Below are positions 1-5,280 of a stretch of 7,445 nucleotides of DNA, one piece after another (within the stretch, counting starts at the first letter, position 1; every line of letters begins with the position of its first letter). Under the pieces are notes generated by a model. The model saw nothing but the letters and a program-made list of their open reading frames with translations, made no database searches and was not told the origin of the DNA. Position numbers and translations under genes: made by a program. The stretch comes from Bacillota bacterium (GTDB lineage: Bacteria; Bacillota; Clostridia; Lachnospirales; Bianqueaceae). The stretch is taken from NCBI GenBank assembly GCA_017467985.1, contig JAFUJY010000156.1:1-7445 (forward strand), in the 5' to 3' direction.

Positions 1-46
1 AAAAAATAGGTCAACACAACTGCATACCGCTTTAATTATATATTTG

Positions 47-115
47 AAAAATCCCACCGTTTTCGGTGCGGCTTTCGCGCTGTGCGCGGCCGCACCGAAA
101 ACGGTGGGATTTTTT
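47..115. terminator. Long bidirectional intrinsic terminator after the serine hydrolase gene
   Basis: Two 26-bp arms (47-72 and 89-114) are perfectly complementary. Inside them a TTT bulge (73-75) is followed by a second stem, CGCGC (76-80) with GCGCG (84-88), closing on TGT. The outer arm starts with five A (47-51) and ends with a T run (110-115), so a transcript on either strand sees a GC-rich hairpin followed by U. It lies one base from the hydrolase stop codon (117-119), so its main job is probably to end the minus-strand antitoxin-hydrolase operon; it may also stop plus-strand transcription from the left. A hairpin of the same design ends the arginine operon at 4475-4550. Positions 1-46 to its left show nothing I can assign. 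Confidence 0.93.
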
Positions 116-116
116 C

Positions 117-1181
117 TTAATATACGGCGTCTCTTATTTTCTCATGTACATTGGGTCTGATACAGGTTCCGCCATAGTTGCGGATGTGTGTAGCATAGAA
201 AATGGCGATGTGATTGTCCGGATCCATCAATACATACGCACCTGCAGCTCCGTCCCAGCCAAATTCACCGGGAGCAGAGAAATTACCATCCATATTTGTA
301 CGCACACCCAGTCCGTAGCCATATCCCTGCCAACCTAGCTGAAATTCATCCAGAGGCACACCACTTAACTGATTGGTCCGCATCAGGTTCACGGTCTCTC
401 TTTTTAGCAGCTTTTCCGTATTGGTCAGCGCCTGGGCAAATTTCATATAATCTTCTACACAGGAGATGATGCCTGCACCACCGGAATGATAGGCGGGCGT
501 GATAATGTAGGGGTTCTCCTTGGGCATGGGAACCACGGCCTTTTTCTGCTCATCATATATATACTGCTGGCAGATGCGGTCCAGCAGCGCCGGATCATAC
601 TGCATATAAGTATTGGCCATTCCGCATACATCAAAAATATTCTTTTGCAGATATTCGGCAAAGGACATGCCGGAGACCACCTCCACCACTGCACCCAGTA
701 CATCATGACTCAAGCTGTACCAATAATGGGTTCCCGGTTCAAACTCCAAAGGTTCCTTGGCAATAGCCCGTACAATATCCAACGTGGAAGAATTGGGGTC
801 CTTCGCTTTTTGGGCCATAATGCTGGGACTATTCAGATCATAGTTCAGACCGGAGGACATTGTAAAAAGATGACGAATGGTCATGGTATTCTGGGCCTCC
901 TTCAGGCCTTCAGCAGTTTTCACCTTCATGTGGGCAAACTCCGGAATATACTTGGCTACCGGATCATCCAGGCCGATTTTGCCCTGCTCGTACAGCTGCA
1001 GTGCCGCCGTGCAGGTGATGGGCTTGCTGGTAGAATACAAGAAATACAGCTCATCGCCTCTGCATTCCCGCTTACAGCGACAAACTACTTCGTTATTGAC
1101 TGAAATCATTACGTCCGAGATTAAAATGCCATAAGTATTGGCTGCATTTTCCAGAATGGATTGAATCTTATTTGATAACAT
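117..1181 (-). CDS. Beta-lactamase-related serine hydrolase (class C / family VIII esterase type)
   Basis: The 354-residue protein has the fold signature of class C beta-lactamases, DD-peptidases and family VIII esterases. The SxxK nucleophile motif is S50-T-S-K53. The second motif is Y155 in WYSLSHDVLG, the form common in esterase-like members rather than the YxN of true beta-lactamases. Further motifs are HSGGAG (232-237) and WDGAAG (309-314), the latter in the place of the KTG box. No signal peptide or membrane segment is visible, so it is probably cytoplasmic and more likely a small-ester or amide hydrolase than a secreted resistance enzyme. The substrate cannot be read from the sequence. 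The start is set by AGAGGT seven bases upstream. The gene appears to be co-transcribed with the antitoxin upstream, and its start lies inside the frame of a truncated toxin gene. A terminator follows the stop almost directly. Confidence 0.9.
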   Translation of the reverse strand: MLSNKIQSILENAANTYGILISDVMISVNNEVVCRCKRECRGDELYFLYSTSKPITCTAALQLYEQGKIGLDDPVAKYIPEFAHMKVKTAEGLKEAQNTMTIRHLFTMSSGLNYDLNSPSIMAQKAKDPNSSTLDIVRAIAKEPLEFEPGTHYWYSLSHDVLGAVVEVVSGMSFAEYLQKNIFDVCGMANTYMQYDPALLDRICQQYIYDEQKKAVVPMPKENPYIITPAYHSGGAGIISCVEDYMKFAQALTNTEKLLKRETVNLMRTNQLSGVPLDEFQLGWQGYGYGLGVRTNMDGNFSAPGEFGWDGAAGAYVLMDPDNHIAIFYATHIRNYGGTCIRPNVHEKIRDAVY

Positions 1182-1254
1182 GGTGTGTACCTCTTTTCTG
1201 GGCTCTTCTCAAATCCTTTTGAAATTTTGAAGTAGGTTTAATGGTATATTTCAT
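1168..1254 (-). pseudogene. Truncated YafQ/RelE-type toxin remnant (N-terminal 22 codons)
   Basis: An ATG at 1254-1252 overlaps the antitoxin TGA stop as ATGA, the usual coupling in antitoxin-toxin pairs. The frame reads MKYTIKP, then SKFQKDL, then AQKRG, which is the characteristic start of YafQ-family mRNA interferases (basic first strand, then an F-x-K-D-L helix and a K-R-G turn). After the glycine at 1191-1189 the similarity stops: six unrelated codons follow and a TAA at 1170-1168, giving 28 residues against roughly 90 for a full toxin. All catalytic residues of the family lie in the lost part, so it cannot be an active RNase. The serine hydrolase ATG (1181) begins just past the break, and the stub ends 11 bases inside that gene, so the leftover frame may serve as a leader for translational coupling. 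The match is from memory of the family, not from an alignment. Confidence 0.78.
1189..1194 (-). promoter_or_regulatory. Ribosome binding site of the serine hydrolase, inside the toxin remnant
   Basis: On the minus strand AGAGGT lies seven bases before the hydrolase ATG. The same bases encode Arg-Gly of the toxin stub, so the hydrolase may be translated from a signal derived from or shared with the broken toxin gene. Confidence 0.75.
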
Positions 1255-1526
1255 GCCAAAAGCTCCTTCATCATTTCATCCACATCCGTATAGCCCTTGT
1301 ACTCTTCCGGATGGGCTTTCATCTCCTTTACCTCCTCCAGTGCAGCTAAAGTCTCTGCATTGGGAACATCTCGAGAAATAATAAAAGGAATTCGCTGTTC
1401 TCTTACCACTGTTTTAGCAAAAATACAAAAAGCTGTAGTCATTGTCATTCCCACATCATTACAAAACGCATCGAATTGCTTTTTCAAATCTTCATCAATA
1501 CGAATACTCACACTCGTCTGTGCCAT
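1251..1526 (-). CDS. RelB/DinJ-family ribbon-helix-helix antitoxin (orphan)
   Basis: From the chosen ATG the protein has 91 residues. The first 45 form a ribbon-helix-helix DNA-binding domain: the beta strand TSVSIRID, helix one through DLKKQFDAFCNDVG, then MTMTTAFCIFAKTVV as helix two. The acidic second half (NAETLAALEEVKEM, ending DVDEMMKELLA) fits the toxin-wrapping region of RelB/DinJ antitoxins. Such proteins bind and neutralise a RelE/YafQ mRNA interferase and repress their own promoter. Here only the first 22 codons of the toxin remain, so the neutralising role is lost locally, though it could act on a toxin elsewhere and could still repress this operon, including the serine hydrolase. 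I chose the start at 1526 because AGGAAGTG lies five bases upstream; an earlier in-frame ATG at 1544 sits in an AT-rich stretch at the expected 5' end of the mRNA and has no ribosome binding site. Confidence 0.9.
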   Translation of the reverse strand: MAQTSVSIRIDEDLKKQFDAFCNDVGMTMTTAFCIFAKTVVREQRIPFIISRDVPNAETLAALEEVKEMKAHPEEYKGYTDVDEMMKELLA

Positions 1527-1531
1527 ACAAT

Positions 1532-1539
1532 CACTTCCT
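1532..1539 (-). promoter_or_regulatory. Ribosome binding site deciding the antitoxin start
   Basis: The minus strand carries AGGAAGTG, one mismatch from the ideal AGGAGGTG, five bases before the ATG at 1526. This site favours 1526 over the in-frame ATG at 1544, which would place the site inside the gene. Confidence 0.8.
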
Positions 1540-1556
1540 TTCATTATATTATATAT

Positions 1557-1584
1557 ACATTGTAATGGATTTTATGTGCAATGT
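1557..1584. promoter_or_regulatory. Possible antitoxin operator (inverted repeat over the promoter)
   Basis: ACATTG (1557-1562) and its inverse CAATGT (1579-1584) are separated by 16 bp, which puts the half-site centres 22 bp, about two helical turns, apart. They overlap the -10 and -35 boxes. Ribbon-helix-helix antitoxins normally repress by binding inverted repeats over their own promoter, so this is a candidate operator. Six-base arms are short enough to arise by chance in AT-rich DNA. Confidence 0.35.
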
Positions 1585-1587
1585 CAA
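1559..1587 (-). promoter_or_regulatory. Consensus promoter of the antitoxin-hydrolase operon
   Basis: Reading the minus strand, a perfect -35 TTGACA (1587-1582) and a -10 TACAAT (1564-1559) are separated by exactly 17 bp, the optimum for the housekeeping sigma factor. The start of transcription is expected near 1552, giving a leader of about 25 bases before the antitoxin ATG. No other promoter is evident before the serine hydrolase, so both genes probably depend on this one. An inverted repeat falls across it. Confidence 0.85.
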
Positions 1588-1620
1588 TACAATTACATAA
1601 AATCTTTATTACCAAATCTC

Positions 1621-1649
1621 TTCCCATTTCCGTCCCTATCTGCTATAAT
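1621..1649 (+). promoter_or_regulatory. Extended -10 promoter of the glycoside hydrolase gene
   Basis: TGCTATAAT (1641-1649) combines a perfect -10 with the TGn extension. Seventeen bases upstream lies TTCCCA (1621-1626), a weak -35 with four of six consensus bases, as expected for an extended -10 promoter. Transcription should start near 1656, about 20 bases before the ATG. It is divergent from the antitoxin promoter, with about 34 bp between the two -35 boxes. Confidence 0.7.
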
Positions 1650-1662
1650 ATAAGAAATCCAT

Positions 1663-1668
1663 GGAGGT
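1663..1668 (+). promoter_or_regulatory. Ribosome binding site deciding the glycoside hydrolase start
   Basis: GGAGGT lies eight bases before the ATG at 1677. The longer reading frame opening at 1581 has no such site, and its first 32 codons run through the promoter, so they are not expected to be in the mRNA. Confidence 0.88.
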
Positions 1669-1676
1669 GCCATACA

Positions 1677-4217
1677 ATGAACCATTCTTATGATCAGGAT
1701 TCTTTTTTACGTACCTATAACGAAATTCTTCCCCAAAGTGAAGATCCGGGCAGTCGTGCCTGGCGAGACGGCATGATCAGCGGTAACGGCGAAATCGGTT
1801 ATATTACTTCCGGTTCGCCTTATGGGGATACATATATTTTGCAGCATATGTATTTTAATTTTCCGGCGGATCAGCCCCGACATATTCCGGAAGAACTGCC
1901 TTCACAGTTGAAAGATGCCAGAAAGCATGTGATGAATTTTGACAAGAACTGGGATATTACCGACAAAGATGGTAACTTATATAGTTCCGGTTATTATTAT
2001 GCCCATCATCCCGGTCCGCAGCTGCGGCTGACATTGCCCGCCGGCCCCATGCAGCATTATGAGCGCTGTACCCGTTACGAAACTGCTGAAACCATTGTGA
2101 CCTGCGATCACTGGCAGCGCCGGGCTTTTACTTCCCGTCCTGATAATGTGATTATCATTCAAATGCGGGCGGACAAAGATACGCTGCCGGATGTTACACT
2201 CTCCTTTGACTCTATTCAGGAAATGTGCAAGGCATATGATAAATATGGTCCTGTCACCCAGCAAAAGCCCCACATGCAGTTTACAGCGGACGCCATAACT
2301 TTTACTTGCCGCTATCCTTATTTTGCTCAGAGTGAGTTAAAAGATGGCGGATATGGCTGTGCTATTCGCATTTTAACTAAGGGCGGAAGCTCCCAGCCTC
2401 AGGAGGAGTGTCTGCACATCACCGATGCCAGACAAATTACACTGGTTGTGGCGCTGGATCGCACCTTCCATATGGACGAAAAGTTTACGAAGGACCTGTA
2501 CCAGCGGGTAGATCGGGTAATTGCTCAGTATACTACCGAGGAGGGTGCTTTTTCCTATGATCTGGCACTGGCTGCTTCTGCGGCCATCCATGGGCAGGAA
2601 TGGCGAAAAACCACATTTCATCTGTCCGGTGATGAAGAATATGCCCATTACGACAATCTGGAATTAATCACTCTGCAGCAGCAAACGCCGGATCGGCTGA
2701 ATCATGAATTGCTGCGGCGTATTTATCATCATTCCCGTTATGCCATGTTGTGCTGTGGAGGCTCCAGTGCTCCCCGCCTTCATGCCCTATGGACCGGCGA
2801 ATGGAACCCGGGCTGGCGGGGAATTTATACCCTGGATGCCAATGTGAATCTTCAGGTAAGTGCCATGAATACCTCGCAGCTGCCCACCATGGCTCAAGGG
2901 TACATCACCTTTTTCCTGCGTCATTCTCCGGACTTTATGGCAAACGCCCACATGTCCTACGGTATGCACGATGCAATCCAGATTTCTGTTAATGCGGATG
3001 CAGACCGGGCCATGCATATAGAATACAGAAATGCCTATCCCTTCCAATATTGGAATGCGGGGGCCAGCTGGTGTCTGCTGCCGATTTTTGAATACTGGCA
3101 ATGTTACGGCTCCTGCCCAATCCTCATCAATGACTACATGCGATTTGACCAACTGCGGCCCGTTCTGGGTATAAATGATGGTGGTCTTAGCGACGATGAA
3201 TTTGCCGCTTTGTCTCAGCGGGGCTGGCTGGACCTGGCTGCAGATATTTTGCTTCCCCTCCTAACCAAAATGGCAAACTTCTGGGAACAATTAGTATCTC
3301 CCCAGTATTACATGAATTCTGCCGATGAGGCCTGTTATGATCCTGATAAAAAACATCTGGCGGCTGGCGAAAAATACCTGATTCTGCCCTCCTATTCTCC
3401 GGAAAACACTTCTTTGGGTTACAATAATGCGCTGCACATGAACGCCGTAATGGATATATCCGCTGCCCGAGACGGCCTAACAATGATTATCCAGCTGGAA
3501 AAGGCGCTGAAGCGGCCTGGTTATGAACTGGCTGTGGCCCGCTGGGAGAAACTTCTGGCCAATCTGCCGGAGTATCAGTTAGACGACACCGGAGCTCTAA
3601 AGGAATGGGCATTGGAGGCATATCCGGAAAATAATGATCATCGACATGTCAGCCATTTGTATCCCGCCTGGCCAGCCTATGAAACCACGGATAACCCCAA
3701 TTTGCGGCAGGCTGCTATTCGGGCACTGCAAAACCGAGACAAATACAACATTCACGATGATACCGCCGGACATGGTTGGGTACATCGTGGTCTGGTGGAG
3801 GCACGTCTTAAACATGCAGATGGCGTGGAATATGTCCTAAAAAAACTGCTGTCTAGCCAGATTCTGTACGCCTCCCTGATGACCGATCACGACACCACCC
3901 GCCGCAAAGATACCTATTGTACCGATACAGCCTTCAGCCTGGTTAGCATCATTAATGAGTCCCTGGTTTATTCCGATGCATATCGTATTCAGCTATTGCC
4001 TGCCCTGCCCCAAAGTTGGACTTCGGGTCATGTCCGCGGCCTAATGACCCGCACCTGTGTGGAGATACAAGACTTGCGTTGGAATACTAATTGTATCCAG
4101 GTAACCCTGCGTTCCCTAAAGGACCATAATCATTTTATTCTGGATTGTGGTGACCAACAATTAGAAGTAACCATGGAAAAGGGTGAGACTAGACAGTGGC
4201 AATTCCGTTGGCGGTAA
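1677..4217 (+). CDS. GH95-related glycoside hydrolase (alpha-L-fucosidase-like, divergent)
   Basis: The 846-residue protein matches the layout of GH95 inverting alpha-L-fucosidases: an N-terminal beta domain opening with SGNGEIGY (35-42), an (alpha/alpha)6 barrel, and a C-terminal beta domain with IQLLPALPQSW (771-781). GEWNPGW (374-380) precedes NVNLQ (389-393), whose N389 and N391 fit the catalytic Asn pair. The acid is probably E643 in KEW, just before HRHVSHLY (655-662), and D750 in CTDTAFS fits the Asp that orients the Asn pair. Two residues before N389 stands D387, where characterised fucosidases have His, and the usual MNYW after the pair is VSAM, so the sugar may not be L-fucose. No signal peptide is seen, which suggests an intracellular enzyme acting on imported oligosaccharides or glycosides. 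No transporter or regulator is adjacent. The stop codon lies inside the first arm of the downstream repeat array. Confidence 0.8.
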   Translation: MNHSYDQDSFLRTYNEILPQSEDPGSRAWRDGMISGNGEIGYITSGSPYGDTYILQHMYFNFPADQPRHIPEELPSQLKDARKHVMNFDKNWDITDKDGNLYSSGYYYAHHPGPQLRLTLPAGPMQHYERCTRYETAETIVTCDHWQRRAFTSRPDNVIIIQMRADKDTLPDVTLSFDSIQEMCKAYDKYGPVTQQKPHMQFTADAITFTCRYPYFAQSELKDGGYGCAIRILTKGGSSQPQEECLHITDARQITLVVALDRTFHMDEKFTKDLYQRVDRVIAQYTTEEGAFSYDLALAASAAIHGQEWRKTTFHLSGDEEYAHYDNLELITLQQQTPDRLNHELLRRIYHHSRYAMLCCGGSSAPRLHALWTGEWNPGWRGIYTLDANVNLQVSAMNTSQLPTMAQGYITFFLRHSPDFMANAHMSYGMHDAIQISVNADADRAMHIEYRNAYPFQYWNAGASWCLLPIFEYWQCYGSCPILINDYMRFDQLRPVLGINDGGLSDDEFAALSQRGWLDLAADILLPLLTKMANFWEQLVSPQYYMNSADEACYDPDKKHLAAGEKYLILPSYSPENTSLGYNNALHMNAVMDISAARDGLTMIIQLEKALKRPGYELAVARWEKLLANLPEYQLDDTGALKEWALEAYPENNDHRHVSHLYPAWPAYETTDNPNLRQAAIRALQNRDKYNIHDDTAGHGWVHRGLVEARLKHADGVEYVLKKLLSSQILYASLMTDHDTTRRKDTYCTDTAFSLVSIINESLVYSDAYRIQLLPALPQSWTSGHVRGLMTRTCVEIQDLRWNTNCIQVTLRSLKDHNHFILDCGDQQLEVTMEKGETRQWQFRWR

Positions 4218-4483
4218 CCCTGTGACTTGGTTTTATTATAAAAAATGACTGTACAGGGTTACCAACTCGCCGACGGTAACCCTGTCACTTAATTATACTA
4301 TAAAAAATATCCACACAGGGTTACCAACTCGCCGACGGTAACCCTGTCACTTAGTTATATTATAAAAATGTCTGTACAGGGTTACCAATTCGTTGGCGGT
4401 AACCCTCCTACTTCGTTATATTACCAAAAATGTCTCTACAGGGTTACCAACTAACCATCCGTAACCTTCTACATAAAAAATGT
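4213..4483. repeat. Tandem array of about 4.5 hairpin-forming 62-bp units
   Basis: Units begin at 4213, 4275, 4337 and 4398 (periods 62, 62, 61), and a degenerate partial copy starts at 4460. Each full unit is GGTAACCCTGT, an AT-rich loop of 28-29 nt containing a TATAAAAAATG-like core, ACAGGGTTACC, and an 11-nt spacer (AACTCGCCGAC twice, then AATTCGTTGGC and AACTAACCATC). In unit 4 the left arm ends CTCC, leaving 9 paired bases. Each arm can pair across the long loop within its unit or across the short spacer with the next unit, so two alternative folds exist. Eight GGTNACC heptamers fall between 4213 and 4448. The array fills most of the gene-free gap 4218-4551. The spacer-like sequence already starts in the last codons of the glycosidase (4201-4212). 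I do not recognise the family. Confidence 0.93.
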
Positions 4484-4550
4484 CCCACTATTTCTCGAGC
4501 CGGCGTTCTGCGCTTGCGCAGCCAGCCGGCTCGAAATATTGGGAATTTTT
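4475..4550. terminator. Bidirectional intrinsic terminator between the glycosidase and the phosphodiesterase gene
   Basis: The left arm 4483-4504 pairs with 4525-4544, with one mismatch and a two-base TC bulge; GAGCCGGC/GCCGGCTC is the strong part. After a GTT/CCA internal loop, CTGCG (4508-4512) pairs with CGCAG (4517-4521) over a CTTG tetraloop. Six A (4475-4480) lie on the left side and five T (4546-4550) on the right, so it can act in both directions at this convergent junction. It stands one base from the phosphodiesterase stop codon (4552-4554), the same arrangement as the hairpin at 47-115. Confidence 0.88.
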
Positions 4551-4551
4551 C

Positions 4552-5277
4552 TTATTCTAATATATTTGATGTGATATAATCCACTCCGTACTCTACCATC
4601 CGCTTGCCATCCTCAGGATCGTCCACGGTCCAGCAGTTGACCTTGATGCCATTGGCATGAAGCTTTTCCACCCATTCAGCGGTCAGGGCACGGTACTGAA
4701 TATCCAGGTCCATCTTATACTCCACCAACTTTGCGATCAGCGCATCATCAATGGAAGAAATCAGGAACTGCACGGTCTGCTCCGGCTTGTAGGCCCGAAC
4801 ATCCACCAAGTTGTCAAAACTAAAGGAAATGATGATGGTTTTGTCCAGATACTCTTGAGCTGCAATCACATCCAGAATCGCCCCTACCTCTTCCTTTTTC
4901 ATGCGGTTCTTCAGTTCCAGCACAGCAACTTTGTCGTAATACTTGCAGATGCTGATATATTCCGCCAACTGAGGAATGCAATAGTCGCTGCGGACAATGG
5001 CCGGATCCGTCTTACCACTGTTCAGACGCAGTTTTTTCAGATCGGAATAATTGCTTTCTTCAATTACCATGTCCACCCCCGCCAGGCGCTTGGTGTTGTC
5101 ATCGTGAAAGATGGCAAATACGCCGTCCGCGGTTACATGTACATCCGTCTCCACACCGAAATAGCTGCGGTTGCCCGCGGCCACAAAGGCGGGATTGGTA
5201 TTTTCACATTCGATACCACTAACGCCCCGATGGGCAATCATCAGAGTTTTGCCACTGTCAATTTTGATCGTATCCAT
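4552..5277 (-). CDS. Glycerophosphodiester phosphodiesterase (GDPD family)
   Basis: The 241-residue protein is a near full-length GDPD TIM barrel. It shows the metal and catalytic residues in order: H16-R17 in IAHRG, E25-N-T27, E43-T-D45, H58-D59 in FHDD, E121 and K123 in LELK, then W216 in NCWTVDD and the final GVDYITSN. The family hydrolyses glycerophosphodiesters such as glycerophosphoethanolamine to sn-glycerol 3-phosphate and the alcohol, using a divalent metal. With no signal peptide it should act in the cytoplasm, on imported or recycled lipid head groups. The gene follows argD with a three-base gap and a GAGG ribosome binding site inside the argD end, so it is the last gene of the arginine operon. 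I see no biochemical reason for that association. The exact substrate is unknown. Confidence 0.93.
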   Translation of the reverse strand: MDTIKIDSGKTLMIAHRGVSGIECENTNPAFVAAGNRSYFGVETDVHVTADGVFAIFHDDNTKRLAGVDMVIEESNYSDLKKLRLNSGKTDPAIVRSDYCIPQLAEYISICKYYDKVAVLELKNRMKKEEVGAILDVIAAQEYLDKTIIISFSFDNLVDVRAYKPEQTVQFLISSIDDALIAKLVEYKMDLDIQYRALTAEWVEKLHANGIKVNCWTVDDPEDGKRMVEYGVDYITSNILE

Positions 5278-5280
5278 AAC

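Noticed and set aside
486..1103. Plus-strand open frame of 205 codons opposite the serine hydrolase
   Set aside because: It shows no domain, and the opposite strand encodes all serine hydrolase motifs.
117..1181. Beta-lactamase resistance gene
   Set aside because: The YSLSHD and WDGAAG motifs and the lack of a signal peptide point to an esterase-like relative, not a secreted class C beta-lactamase.
1527..1544. Upstream start of the antitoxin, adding six residues
   Set aside because: The ATG follows an AT-rich run close to the predicted transcription start, and AGGAAGTG lies after it, so the ATG at 1526 is better supported.
1297..1653. Plus-strand open frame of 118 codons opposite the antitoxin
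   Set aside because: It has no ribosome binding site or known domain and overlaps a clear ribbon-helix-helix gene and both promoters.
1581..1676. Upstream start of the glycoside hydrolase, adding 32 residues
   Set aside because: There is no ribosome binding site, the stretch covers the extended -10 promoter, and the added residues do not form a signal peptide.
4224..4437. Promoters in the AT-rich loops of the repeat units
   Set aside because: TATAAT-like cores occur, but no matching -35 box at 16-18 bp was found, and no gene starts downstream on either strand.
4213..4483. CRISPR array
   Set aside because: The 62-bp period could suggest repeat plus spacer, but the supposed spacers are AT-rich and similar to each other, the arms are inverted rather than direct, and no cas gene is present.
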